A DNA stretch of 64,000 nucleotides from an uncultured Lachnospiraceae bacterium. GTDB lineage: Bacteria > Bacillota > Clostridia > Lachnospirales > Lachnospiraceae. The stretch covers positions 1-64,000 of the forward strand of contig CANRMA010000012.1 of assembly GCA_947631625.1 (NCBI GenBank), in the 5' to 3' direction. Both the position numbers and the translations under genes were made by a program. Below are positions 1 through 8,229 of this stretch, piece after piece (position 1 is the first letter of the stretch; each line of letters starts with the position of its first letter). The notes under the pieces are model-generated. The model saw only the letters and a list, made by a program, of their open reading frames with translations, was not told the DNA's origin and searched no databases.

Positions 1-128
1 GGCTCAGGCTGCCGAGCCTGAGCCTATTATATCACATTCTCAAAAGCGAATACCCTAATCGTTCTAATTCAGAATTGCAAAGCAATTCTGTTGGCTCAGG
101 CTGCCGAGCCTGAGCCTATTATATCACA
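1..128. repeat. Two copies of a GC-rich palindrome separated by a second palindrome
   Basis: A perfect hairpin with 10-base arms (GGCTCAGGCT / AGCCTGAGCC, loop GCCG) occupies 1-24 and is followed by TATTATATCACA. The same 36 bases recur exactly at 93-128. Between them, 70-90 is another perfect hairpin (CAGAATTGC, loop AAA, GCAATTCTG). The arrangement resembles an intergenic palindromic repeat element cut by the window edge. Neither hairpin has a clear T-run, so a plain terminator is less likely. Confidence 0.8.
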
Positions 129-412
129 GTTTTGCATATCTGTTTAGCTTACTTTTCAAATTACTGCCGTTTCTGCAGTTGATTATGATACATTTTACCG
201 CTTTTATTTACGCCTTCTGCCTTCTCGCGCTTACGGACACCGCTTATCCTGTGTCACAGACAAAAAGCGGCATCTCCGATTTATGGAAAATGCCGCCTGA
301 CAGACTGCCTGTATTTATTTCAATTTCTGCAATTTCAATCTCTTCAATTTTAATTTTTTTAAGCATTGATTACATCATGAAAATACAACCTCGGAGGCTC
401 TAAGGCCCAATC
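129..412. other. Gene-poor stretch with no well-supported gene
   Basis: No open frame here has a convincing ribosome binding site. The best candidate is a 40-codon minus-strand frame at 244-366 (MLKKIKIEEIEIAEIEINTG...), Ile/Glu-rich, lying after the 46-codon frame that ends at 413. The plus-strand frame at 179-403 has no Shine-Dalgarno sequence. I do not call either as a gene. Confidence 0.4.
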
Positions 413-553
413 TCATTCACAATCTTCCTTCTCCATCAGCTCATCCAAAATGTTCTCATCTCCGGTAATCTCAAGATTCAGTAAATTATCTGTAACAGAA
501 AACTGAATATCTCCTATTCCAAATTCTGTATCGCCGATTTTAAAAGTGTTCAT
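413..553 (-). CDS. Small acidic protein of unknown function (46 aa)
   Basis: The frame runs from ATG at 551-553 to TGA at 413-415 and begins MNTFKIGDTEFGIGD; an in-frame ATG three codons earlier (560-562) is an alternative start. The product is acidic, with a C-terminal run LDELMEKEDCE, and has no signal peptide or membrane segment. It lies about 75 bases downstream of the FliD-like gene on the same strand and may be the last gene of that transcript. The ribosome binding site is poor, so it could be translationally coupled, a remnant or spurious. I do not recognise a family. Confidence 0.4.
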   Translation of the reverse strand: MNTFKIGDTEFGIGDIQFSVTDNLLNLEITGDENILDELMEKEDCE

Positions 554-637
554 AAAAATCATTTTTCAAAGGACGGGGTTCGCTTGGGCTGCGTCTTTTA
601 CCGCCTTTGCAAAACCTCATCCTTTGCACACCGGCTG

Positions 638-1558
638 TCAGGGTTCGTCATCCTCGTCTTTTTTTGTATCGGTTATCGGTTTAAAAGCTTCTTCTCTTTT
701 CTCCTGTTCCTTTTTCTCCAGTTCCTTTTCCCACCACGATTTATACTTGTCTTTGTCGCCTACTTTTTCGTCGATTGTACTCTCAAACAGATTGGAAACC
801 GTATTGGAATAAGTTCCTTTCTTATTATAGGTCTTATCCACGCCTTTCGTTCTCGCCGCAGCGTTGGAAATAGCGGATGCTTTCTGAGAGATTTGGTCTC
901 CAAAAGAAGCGTATCCTGTGAACATAGTTTTTAAGGTAGAGATATTGTCAAGCTCAATGCCGGTTTTCCCCAGAACTGTTTTCTTCTTCAAATCTTCCTC
1001 ATCAAACTTAAGCTTATTGCCTTTGCCGATCGTAATGCCTAATTTCGAAAGCAGATTACCGTTTTTCCCCGTTGTGCCGGTCATCCATGCCGCATTGCGC
1101 AGCACATTCTTCGTTTCCGAATTGCCCGCCTGTTCCACCACGAAATTGTAATCGTCAACAAAGGTCTTGACCGCCTTTGTGATGGCATCCCAGTCATAAT
1201 CCCAGACTTCCGTTTCTTCTCCGGTTTCTTCATCTTTTCTTGTAAATTTCTTTTTTTCATAAAGCGAGGCATCGCCCAACGCATCCACAGACTTTTTCAG
1301 TGAGTCTGCGCCGGAACGCATCAGCATCAGCGTTTTGGAAGAATCACCAAACTGTGACAGCTTATCTGCGTCCTGCTTCGCATAATAAGACTTCATCAGC
1401 TTCCCATAGCTCCCGTTTTTGATCATGGCATAGTCTGACACATTGATATCGCTCATGCCATTGTCAATATAAGGGGCGCCGCCTCCAAACAATGAAGAAT
1501 AATCCATATTGGTATTGTATCTGCTTGCATATTCACTGAAACTGTTTATTTCTGACAT
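638..1558 (-). CDS. Protein with a FliD C-terminal-like signature (306 aa), non-flagellar context
   Basis: The start is well supported by AAAGGAGGAATGAGTT before the ATG. No signal peptide is visible. Residues about 125-200 resemble the C-terminal part of flagellar cap protein FliD: a helix with FVDDYN, then a stretch ending LLSKLGITIGKGNKLKFDEE, matching the usual FliD pattern of 'LaaLGIt..kdGkLsfDe'. A predicted helical region follows, with ISQKASAISNAA also FliD-like, and a highly charged tail rich in KE and ending KKDEDDEP. No flagellar gene occurs nearby. The gene lies downstream of a 330-codon gene and of a LytTR two-component system, which suggests a regulated surface or secreted assembly protein, but that is inference. 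Function unknown. Confidence 0.85.
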   Translation of the reverse strand: MSEINSFSEYASRYNTNMDYSSLFGGGAPYIDNGMSDINVSDYAMIKNGSYGKLMKSYYAKQDADKLSQFGDSSKTLMLMRSGADSLKKSVDALGDASLYEKKKFTRKDEETGEETEVWDYDWDAITKAVKTFVDDYNFVVEQAGNSETKNVLRNAAWMTGTTGKNGNLLSKLGITIGKGNKLKFDEEDLKKKTVLGKTGIELDNISTLKTMFTGYASFGDQISQKASAISNAAARTKGVDKTYNKKGTYSNTVSNLFESTIDEKVGDKDKYKSWWEKELEKKEQEKREEAFKPITDTKKDEDDEP

Positions 1559-1561
1559 AAC

Positions 1562-1648
1562 TCATTCCTCCTTTATAATCGCACACTTACATGGGTATAA
1601 ACCGCTGTCGGCATAAGCATTGTAAACGCTGTTTATCGTCATTGACAT
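1562..1648 (-). CDS. 28-codon open frame overlapping the leader of the FliD-like gene
   Basis: ATG at 1646-1648 is preceded by AGTAGGTGATGCT, a weak ribosome binding site. The peptide begins MSMTINSVYNAYADSG and ends CKCAIIKEE; its last codons overlap the Shine-Dalgarno sequence of the next gene. It could be a leader peptide coupling translation, a small bioactive peptide with a CKC motif, or the truncated start of a lost paralogue. No evidence separates these. Confidence 0.25.
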   Translation of the reverse strand: MSMTINSVYNAYADSGLYPCKCAIIKEE

Positions 1649-1671
1649 AGCATCACCTACTGCTTTGACTT

Positions 1672-2664
1672 TTATTTTACACCTAAATAGACTTCTGCCC
1701 CATACTCAATGTCAATCCCTTTATGTTCGTTCAGGACATAATCCTTTCCGCCGACTGTCACCGTCTGCCCCGGCTGGAATTTATCAAGATGAAATGTCTG
1801 TCCGCTTACCAACATATTGTACCGCCTGTCATATGCTTCCTTTGTAAAAAGCGCGCCCACTTTTTCGTTTTGGGACATAAAATATGTCTGGGAATTGCCG
1901 CCGACCGTCACCGTGAAAAATCCGTTCTGTATACCCGCTTCTTCCAACTTGCTTCTGATTTCTTTCTGACTGTAATCTTGTTCCAACCCATAAGTGCTGT
2001 TCTTTGACAACCTATTCCAAAAATCAGCATAATCCGCCGCTTCCTTGTCAAAGCTTTCTTTTCCAAAGTTGGCAAAGGCGCCCTGACTTAATGAGGAGCC
2101 CATCGAAAGCACCCTATGGTTTCTACCGTCCTTTCCCGTAAATTGATAATACGAGTAGCTGTCAAAACGCACCTCGTTGTCCTTCACGGACATCTGTTTG
2201 GGATTGTGGATTCCCAACGCATCATTGACGTCAGCCGGATTAAAATACATCCTTTCACTCACGGGACGGCTTTCTACCGGGTATCTGCTGGTTTTGCTAT
2301 ATACGTTCTCAGTGCCCCGAAAATAAGCCATTTTTCCATCATAGCCGAGCATATAGCCGTCATATTTTTTGATTGCATCCAGTATTTCCTGTCCCGAATA
2401 AAACGGCCTTCTCTGGCTCGGATGCCGTCTCGGTCTTGCGCCCGCCAAAGTTCCCTGTCTTGTATAAAGTTTCGATGCTGTACGGTTTCCTTTGTGGTAA
2501 AGAACGCCGTTCTTCATATAAGTTTGGGAATACTTATTGACACGGTTCCAATCCGGCATATTCATACTCCCGACATTTCTGCTTCCAAACAGCCTTGAAA
2601 CCATAGAAGAATGGTTAAATAAGCTGCTGTTCATAAAATTAAAGAAATTTCCATTGGTCCTCAT
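1672..2664 (-). CDS. Hypothetical protein, 330 aa, partner of the FliD-like gene
   Basis: AAGGAGGTAAAACT precedes the ATG, so the start is firm. The product has no signal peptide or membrane helix. The N-terminus (FFNFMNSSLFNHSSMVSRLFGS) is Ser/Asn/Phe-rich, residues 30-100 are basic and Tyr/Arg-rich, and the C-terminal third carries short beta-like segments with VTVGG (FFTVTVGGNSQTYF, then VTVGGKDYVLNEH). I recognise no known domain. It is separated by about 110 bases from the FliD-like gene on the same strand, and a possible LytTR operator lies about 240 bases upstream, so both may be targets of the adjacent two-component system (inference). Confidence 0.85.
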   Translation of the reverse strand: MRTNGNFFNFMNSSLFNHSSMVSRLFGSRNVGSMNMPDWNRVNKYSQTYMKNGVLYHKGNRTASKLYTRQGTLAGARPRRHPSQRRPFYSGQEILDAIKKYDGYMLGYDGKMAYFRGTENVYSKTSRYPVESRPVSERMYFNPADVNDALGIHNPKQMSVKDNEVRFDSYSYYQFTGKDGRNHRVLSMGSSLSQGAFANFGKESFDKEAADYADFWNRLSKNSTYGLEQDYSQKEIRSKLEEAGIQNGFFTVTVGGNSQTYFMSQNEKVGALFTKEAYDRRYNMLVSGQTFHLDKFQPGQTVTVGGKDYVLNEHKGIDIEYGAEVYLGVK

Positions 2665-2714
2665 AGTTTTACCTCCTTGTGTTTAACAACTTGAAATCCG
2701 TTTCTAAAACTACA

Positions 2715-2882
2715 TTAAATCTTAAAATCAAGCCCTGCCGTTTCCGATATTGCGGCAATGTTCGGATTTGCCATTGCTTCAACCATTTTCTCCGTCAAAT
2801 CCCGCATATCTTTTCCCCCAACTTTAAACTCATAAGATTTCAGGGCTTCACTCTCTGCCTTCTGCTTTTCATATCGTGCTTT
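2715..2882 (-). pseudogene. Remnant of a gene 3' end (55 codons, no start)
   Basis: An open frame reads KARYEKQKAESEALKS..., continues with GGKDMRDLTEKMVEAMANPN and ends LDFKI before TAA. It has good coding character (amphipathic charged helix, then a compact tail) but no ATG at its beginning; an upstream TGA closes the frame. An internal ATG at 2805-2807 (MRDLTEKM...) follows GGGGGAAAAGAT and could make a 30-residue peptide. The simplest reading is the tail of a gene whose front was replaced when the kinase gene came to lie next to it. Confidence 0.4.
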
Positions 2883-2901
2883 TCAACCATAAACTTCATA
2901 G

Positions 2902-2934
2902 ATATGGCGTGAACTACGGCATTTTGGGTGTGAA
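2902..2934. promoter_or_regulatory. Possible LytTR-type double binding site at the kinase 3' end
   Basis: Two direct half-sites, GGCGTGAA (2906-2913) and GGTGTGAA (2927-2934), are spaced 21 bases start to start, two helical turns. Over 33 bases, 29 match the site upstream of the response regulator at 5156-5188. LytTR-family regulators bind paired direct repeats with this kind of spacing (established knowledge). The site overlaps the last codons and the stop of the kinase gene and faces the unknown genes downstream on the minus strand. A -10-like CGATATG lies at about the same distance downstream as the proposed -10 of the other copy. Confidence 0.55.
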
Positions 2935-4362
2935 CGTCTTTTCATACATCATAACAGTAAGAATAAATGTCTTTCCTCCCTCCATTTCTTTTATGGTAAT
3001 ATCAATATCTCCCTTATATTTTCCGGCGCACCTTTTGATATTTTCCATTCCCAGACCATGAAGCCGTCTGTCCTCTTTGCTGCTGACCGGCAGACCTGTT
3101 TCCCTGTCCATCGTAAGGCTGCCGGAAAAACCATTCTCAACCTCAATAAAAAACAGGCTTCCCTTCCGGTAGGAGCGTACATTGATTTTTTTCTCTCCCT
3201 CCGCTTTTCCCGCGGCTTCTACTGCATTTTCCAATGCATTATTCAACACAATTCCTATATCGTAAACATCAATCTGCTTTTTATCGGGATATGTAAAATC
3301 CGCCGTAAAGGCAATGTTTTGTTTCTCCGCTTCCTGCTTTTTCTGATGCAGGATCACATCCGTAATCGCATTTCCCGTCCGGTAGGCAAAATCCAACCTG
3401 CCCACTGTTTCTTCCATTTGCCCGATATAGCTGTCCAGTTCTTCCCGTTCTTTCCCGTCCGTCCTGCCGATCACTGCCGCTATGCTCTCCAAGTGGCTTC
3501 TCATATCATGCTTAAGCCCCCGCATATCAGCATAAATATCCTGTATTTCAGTAATCTCCCGCTGCACCTGTTTTATCTGGTTTTCTAATATGGAGCGTTT
3601 CCGTTCTTCTTCATTTAGCTGCGCCAGCTTTTGGAAAAGGATCATAGAAGATACATTTACGCCCAGCAATAAAATACAGATAAACGGCACCCAAAACAGG
3701 GTAGCGGGAACTCTTTTAAATATTGTTTCTGTCACTCCGTTTTCTGTGGACAGTATCATCATTCGCAACGTTATTGCGATACACAAGGATACCAAACTCG
3801 GAAGTGTCAAAAACGCATTTTCATGTTTCTGCAGCTGATAGTCTTTTTTTACAAATTTAACCGCTATGACGGAAAGGTATGTTGCAAGCAGCAGCAAATA
3901 CATCAAAATAGTGATTGCCCCAATTATCCCATTAGAAGCTGCCGTCCACTTCTTTGCTTTCTCTATACTGTCAATCCATCCTTTTGTCAAAAAAACAGCA
4001 GAAATTTTCCGGTCCGCATAATATAAACCGGTCATTATCACTACGACAATATAGACGATGATCTTTTTCCCGCCGATAAAACTGACGGTAACAAAAAACT
4101 GTTTGGATAAATCCTTTTGATATAACAGCATTGAAAGAAACAGAACAATCCCCATATCGGCAGCCGCTTTCAAAATAATGCTGAATGAAGATTCGGTGTT
4201 GATTCGCTCTCCTATCAGGCTTTCAAAAATAAAAGAAAGAAACGCCCACGCAAACAAAGCTGTTTTTCTTGATGTTTTCGCTTTCAGAAATTTATCCGCA
4301 TAAATACTTCCCATGATACTGTTGATAAAATCAATGCCAAAAGGAAGAACCCATTCAAACAT
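2914..4362 (-). CDS. AgrC-like sensor histidine kinase (GHKL family)
   Basis: The ATG at 4360-4362 follows GGAGGAATCGTTA, and the gene overlaps the regulator stop by 8 bases (ATGTTTGA), so this start is preferred over an ATG 24 bases upstream. About 240 residues form six or so membrane helices. A coiled linker leads to the phosphoacceptor region near residue 295 (GLKHDMRSHLESI), then the GHKL-type ATPase with N-box NALENAVEAA, a degenerate G region and HGLGMENIKR. This architecture is typical of peptide-sensing kinases that pair with LytTR regulators. No AgrD- or AgrB-like gene is visible, so the ligand is unknown. The last codons lie inside a possible LytTR operator. Confidence 0.9.
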   Translation of the reverse strand: MFEWVLPFGIDFINSIMGSIYADKFLKAKTSRKTALFAWAFLSFIFESLIGERINTESSFSIILKAAADMGIVLFLSMLLYQKDLSKQFFVTVSFIGGKKIIVYIVVVIMTGLYYADRKISAVFLTKGWIDSIEKAKKWTAASNGIIGAITILMYLLLLATYLSVIAVKFVKKDYQLQKHENAFLTLPSLVSLCIAITLRMMILSTENGVTETIFKRVPATLFWVPFICILLLGVNVSSMILFQKLAQLNEEERKRSILENQIKQVQREITEIQDIYADMRGLKHDMRSHLESIAAVIGRTDGKEREELDSYIGQMEETVGRLDFAYRTGNAITDVILHQKKQEAEKQNIAFTADFTYPDKKQIDVYDIGIVLNNALENAVEAAGKAEGEKKINVRSYRKGSLFFIEVENGFSGSLTMDRETGLPVSSKEDRRLHGLGMENIKRCAGKYKGDIDITIKEMEGGKTFILTVMMYEKTFTPKMP

Positions 4363-5080
4363 TAACGATTCCTCCGTTTTTAGCATAGTTCATATACCGC
4401 TTAATGAAGTCGGTATATTTCTTCTGCGCAAGGAGCAGTTTATCCCCATTAACAACTTCAATCATATCCGTGCCATAGGAAGCGATTTTTTCCATATTCA
4501 CAAGGTAGCACCTGTGGCAGCGGTAAAAGCTGCCGCCCGCCGCCTGCTCCCATTCGTCCATTTTCCCATAGGTTTCCAAAACCCCCGTTTTTGTGTGGAT
4601 AATGACCTTTTTGTTTGCGCTTTCAATGTAAAAAATATCTCTAAGGTACACTTTTTTCTGTACGCCCGCATTTTTGACAAAAAGATATTGTTTTTCCTGT
4701 TCCTGCATGGCAAACGCTTCTTTCCATGCCCGCCCAAAAACAGTGGCAAACTTCTCTTTCTTCAGTGGTTTTACCAGATATTGAAACGCCGACACGTCAA
4801 ACGCATCATACACATACTTTTCATAACCTGTCACAAAGATGATAATGCTCTTTGCCCGTCCTTCTTTCTCCTGCTTCCGCCTGATCTGCCGCGCTGCGTC
4901 AAGACCTGACACTTTCTCCATTTCCACATCAAGGAAAGTAATATCAAAATCTTCCTCTGCCTTTAACATTTCCTCCCCGCTTGTAAAGGTTACGATTTCG
5001 GCACTGCCTTCCTGCTCTTTTATGAGTGAAACGATATGCTCCCTTGCCGCTTTATCATCGTCGCAGACTGCAATTTTCAT
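4355..5080 (-). CDS. LytTR-family response regulator (AgrA/VirR-like)
   Basis: The N-terminal receiver shows the acidic pocket CDDD (residues 6-9), the phosphoacceptor Asp51 in FLDVEME, a conserved Thr in FVTGYE and Lys104 in YLVKPLKK. Residues about 135-235 form a LytTR DNA-binding domain (YIESANKKVIIHT, FYRCHRCYLVNMEKI, LLLAQKKYTDFIKRYM). AGGAGTTT precedes the ATG. The gene is translationally coupled to the kinase. A double direct-repeat site 76 bases upstream suggests autoregulation; a second copy beyond the kinase suggests control of the unknown genes there. Confidence 0.93.
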   Translation of the reverse strand: MKIAVCDDDKAAREHIVSLIKEQEGSAEIVTFTSGEEMLKAEEDFDITFLDVEMEKVSGLDAARQIRRKQEKEGRAKSIIIFVTGYEKYVYDAFDVSAFQYLVKPLKKEKFATVFGRAWKEAFAMQEQEKQYLFVKNAGVQKKVYLRDIFYIESANKKVIIHTKTGVLETYGKMDEWEQAAGGSFYRCHRCYLVNMEKIASYGTDMIEVVNGDKLLLAQKKYTDFIKRYMNYAKNGGIVNV

Positions 5081-5155
5081 AAACTCCTACTTCCTTACTT
5101 ATGCGCATTTTGCCCCTTTATCATATATTAGCAGATTTTATGACATATCGGAATA

Positions 5156-5188
5156 ATATGGTGTGAACTACCGGATTTTTGGTGTGAA
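5156..5188. promoter_or_regulatory. Possible LytTR-type double binding site upstream of the regulator gene
   Basis: Two identical half-sites GGTGTGAA (5160-5167 and 5181-5188) are 21 bases apart. On the minus strand the site lies just upstream of a promoter-like stretch: TAATAT at 5125-5130 as -10 with a poor -35 (TTCCGA, 5148-5153), as expected for an activator-dependent promoter. The same arrangement recurs at 2902-2934. Confidence 0.6.
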
Positions 5189-5439
5189 ATTTGTTCGGTT
5201 TGTACACTTCCATGCTGCTTTGTCTGCGCCAAACTCAGGCATGATCTTAACGCGCCGCAAAAGTGTATATAATCATACATATTTGTAAACAATTTTTATG
5301 ATTGTCCATAAATTAAATTAATTAAGTTTTGGTTAAGTTTTAATTAAATATTTCCCAAAACCTTTATTTAATTACCAATTTTTGCTATAATAAAGCGGTA
5401 TTATATAAATCCTGCTATTTATCACGGGAGGCATTATAT
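5189..5439 (+). promoter_or_regulatory. Upstream region of the PBP gene with an extended -10 promoter
   Basis: This is the rest of the divergent gap between the response regulator and the penicillin-binding protein. TATAAT at 5386-5391 preceded by TGC gives an extended -10; the -35 region is weak. The stretch 5285-5375 is AT-rich with several TTAATTAA-like runs. GGGAGG at 5426-5431 is the ribosome binding site. No gene is seen. Confidence 0.5.
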
Positions 5440-8181
5440 ATGAATTATGGTAAAAAAAGTGTCCGTCAGAAACAGAAGGCGCTTAACTCTAAATCCGGAA
5501 AATGGGGGAAGAAGCTTGGTTTTACGTTTATACAGGTATTTCTGATCCTTATAATATCAATCGCCATAGTAGGCGCGTCCGCCGGGATAGGCATATTTAA
5601 GGGCGTTCTGGCAACGGCTCCCGACATAGGGAACATTGACGTGACTCCGTCAGGTTTTTCAACCTTTGTGTACGACATTGAAGGAAATCAGACCGCCAAG
5701 TTGGTGTCAACTGATTCAAACCGCATACCTGTAAGTATGGATATGGTTCCCGAAAATCTGGCACACGCTTTTGTGGCGATCGAAGATGAACGTTTTTACG
5801 ATCACAACGGAATAGATATCAAGGGTATTATCCGCGCGGGAGTCAACGGCATACGGAATAAATTTCATTTCAAGGAAGGCGCCAGCACTATCACACAGCA
5901 GCTTCTTAAGAACAATGTTTTTACCGACTGGACAAGTGAAGATTCTCTTACGGATAAGGTTAAACGTAAGATTCAGGAGCAATATCTTGCGTTGGAGCTT
6001 GAAAAGGTAATGGATAAGGACGACATCCTTATCAACTATATGAATACCATAAACCTAGGTCAGAACACACTTGGGGTTCAGGCGGCTTCACAACGTTATT
6101 TCAACAAATCCGTCAGCGATCTGACTCTTTCGGAATGCGCTGTGATCGCAGGCATTACTCAAAATCCGAGTAAATACAATCCTATAACACATCCCGATAA
6201 TAATGCGGAGCGTCGTGAAAAAGTCCTGAACAACATGTTGGAACAGGGTTATATAACTCAGGCGGAACATGACACGGCATTGGCTGACGACGTATATTCC
6301 CGCATTCAGGTCGTAAATTCGGAAACCAATGAGGACACTGTAAATACATATTTCGTAGACGCCCTTACGGATGATGTATTGGAAGATCTTATTGCGGCAG
6401 GTTACAACGAAACTCAGGCCTATACCCTTTTATACAGCGGCGGCCTGAAGATATATTCAACGCAGGACCCTGATATTCAGGCTATCTGTGATGAAGTTTT
6501 TGCAGATGAAAACAATTTCCCGTCAAATACCAAATGGTATCTGAACTATGAGCTGACTATCGTAAAGGAAAACGGCGACAGGGTAAATTACAGTACCGAA
6601 ATGCTTAAAAAGTTCTTTGAAGAAAGCAGAACGGGTTATAATCTTATTTATTCAACTCAGGAAGAGGCCTATGCCGATATAGAGCTTTATAAGGAGGCGG
6701 TGCTTGGCTACGGCGACGAAGTATTCAGCGAAAACATTTCGCTTACGCCGCAGCCCCAGGTCTCGCTTGTTGTAGAGGATCAGAGCACGGGCCACATTGT
6801 GGCGATGGAAGGCGGCCGCGGCGCCAAATCCGGAAGCCGTACCTTAAACCGCGCCACTGACGCCGTAAGACAGCCGGGATCGACATTTAAGGTAGTTTCC
6901 ACTTATGCTCCCGCGCTCGACAGCGCAGGCCTGACGCTTGCCACCGTCTTAAATGACGCGCCTTTTAACTACGAAGGAGGCAAACCCGTAAGTAACTGGT
7001 ATAAGACCGGTTATAAGGGAATATGTTCATTCCGGGACGGTATACGCGAATCGCTGAACATTATCGCGGTAAAAGCTTTGACATGGATAACTCCAAGGCT
7101 TGGATATGACTACCTGATAAACTTTGGCTTTACTACTCTGGTGGAAAGCAAAGAAATAGACGGAAATATCTACTCAGATATCCGGCAGCCGCTTGCGCTT
7201 GGCGGTATAACTAACGGTGTGACCAATAAAGAATTAAATGCCGCCTACGCCTGCATAGCCAATGGCGGAACTTATATCAGACCGAAGCTGTATACAAAGG
7301 TTATCGATCATGACGGCAACGTAATATTGGACAATACGCCGCCGCAGTCAAAACAGGTTATAAAAGAGACCACAGCTTTCCTGCTGACTGACGCCATGGT
7401 GGACGTTGTATCGGCAGCAGGCGGTACCGGAGGCGCCGTAAATTTTGGTAATATGGCCATTGCCGGTAAGACAGGCACTACTTCCAGCAGCGTTGACGTA
7501 TGGTTTGCAGGTTTTACGCCGTACTACACAGCCACAACCTGGGCAGGTTATGACAATAACATCAAAATGAAGTCATCAGAGGAAACCAACCTCGCCAAGA
7601 AGCTGTGGCGGGCCGTAATGTCCAAAATACATGAGGATCTGCCAAGCGCTTCATTTAACGTGCCAAGCGGGATCGTAACAGCTACGGTATGTTCACGTTC
7701 GGGTAAACTGCCTATAGACGGCTTATGCAACGGCACTTTGAAAACAGAATACTTTGCGGAGGGCACGGTTCCCACCACAACCTGTGACGTTCACTATGCA
7801 GGCCCCATCTGCCAGTACAGCGGTCTCCCCGCTACTGAATTCTGTCCTTTCAGGGTTGACGGAGTGGCAGAGCTGCCGCTTATGGAAGACGCTTCGCTAC
7901 AGAGCGGCAATCCGTCCGCAACAATTAAAGAAGTCGTAAACCCGGACGGAACGACCACCACAGTAACCGTGCCTCAGACCACGAACGTCTGCCCTCACAA
8001 TGCCGAATTCTTTGCTGATCCGAATCACGAAGCGATAATCAATCAACAGCGCAGCGAAATTGAGCAAAGAAACGCTGCTGCCGCGGCAGCAGCGGCCGCG
8101 GCGGCGGCCCAACCTGCAGAGGGAGCGGCTGCGCCGCCCCAGGAAACGTCTCCCGCGCCGGAAGGCGCGCAGACGCAATAA
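5440..8181 (+). CDS. Class A penicillin-binding protein (PBP1A-type transglycosylase/transpeptidase)
   Basis: GGGAGG precedes the ATG by 8 bases. A basic cytoplasmic start and one membrane helix (about 26-50) anchor the 913-residue protein outside the membrane. The glycosyltransferase 51 domain has the catalytic Glu115 in EDERFYDHNGID and the GASTITQQLLKN motif. The transpeptidase domain has all three active-site motifs: Ser481 (STFK), Ser538-x-Asn540 and Lys677-Thr-Gly. It polymerises and cross-links peptidoglycan from lipid II. A C-terminal domain with paired Cys residues ends in a long Ala run and a Pro/Ala/Glu-rich tail of about 40 residues, probably wall-spanning. The gene is monocistronic on the plus strand, ending at a bidirectional terminator. 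Confidence 0.96.
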   Translation: MNYGKKSVRQKQKALNSKSGKWGKKLGFTFIQVFLILIISIAIVGASAGIGIFKGVLATAPDIGNIDVTPSGFSTFVYDIEGNQTAKLVSTDSNRIPVSMDMVPENLAHAFVAIEDERFYDHNGIDIKGIIRAGVNGIRNKFHFKEGASTITQQLLKNNVFTDWTSEDSLTDKVKRKIQEQYLALELEKVMDKDDILINYMNTINLGQNTLGVQAASQRYFNKSVSDLTLSECAVIAGITQNPSKYNPITHPDNNAERREKVLNNMLEQGYITQAEHDTALADDVYSRIQVVNSETNEDTVNTYFVDALTDDVLEDLIAAGYNETQAYTLLYSGGLKIYSTQDPDIQAICDEVFADENNFPSNTKWYLNYELTIVKENGDRVNYSTEMLKKFFEESRTGYNLIYSTQEEAYADIELYKEAVLGYGDEVFSENISLTPQPQVSLVVEDQSTGHIVAMEGGRGAKSGSRTLNRATDAVRQPGSTFKVVSTYAPALDSAGLTLATVLNDAPFNYEGGKPVSNWYKTGYKGICSFRDGIRESLNIIAVKALTWITPRLGYDYLINFGFTTLVESKEIDGNIYSDIRQPLALGGITNGVTNKELNAAYACIANGGTYIRPKLYTKVIDHDGNVILDNTPPQSKQVIKETTAFLLTDAMVDVVSAAGGTGGAVNFGNMAIAGKTGTTSSSVDVWFAGFTPYYTATTWAGYDNNIKMKSSEETNLAKKLWRAVMSKIHEDLPSASFNVPSGIVTATVCSRSGKLPIDGLCNGTLKTEYFAEGTVPTTTCDVHYAGPICQYSGLPATEFCPFRVDGVAELPLMEDASLQSGNPSATIKEVVNPDGTTTTVTVPQTTNVCPHNAEFFADPNHEAIINQQRSEIEQRNAAAAAAAAAAAAQPAEGAAAPPQETSPAPEGAQTQ

Positions 8182-8199
8182 CAATCATATGACAAATAT

Positions 8200-8229
8200 A
8201 AAAGGAGCCTGATAATTCAGACTCCTTTT
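8200..8229. terminator. Bidirectional terminator between the PBP gene and the coiled-coil gene
   Basis: Arms AAAAGGAG and CTCCTTTT flank an inner CTGA/TCAG pair with loop TAAT and one mismatch. It gives a T-run on both strands, so it can end both convergent transcripts. The stop codon of the minus-strand gene (8217-8219) lies inside the hairpin. Confidence 0.8.

Noticed and set aside
179-403. Plus-strand 74-codon frame with a hydrophobic segment
   Set aside because: No ribosome binding site and no coding character; the region is AT-rich and mostly gene-free.
638-1558. True flagellar cap protein FliD
   Set aside because: Too short, lacks the FliD N-terminal region, and no flagellar genes are near.
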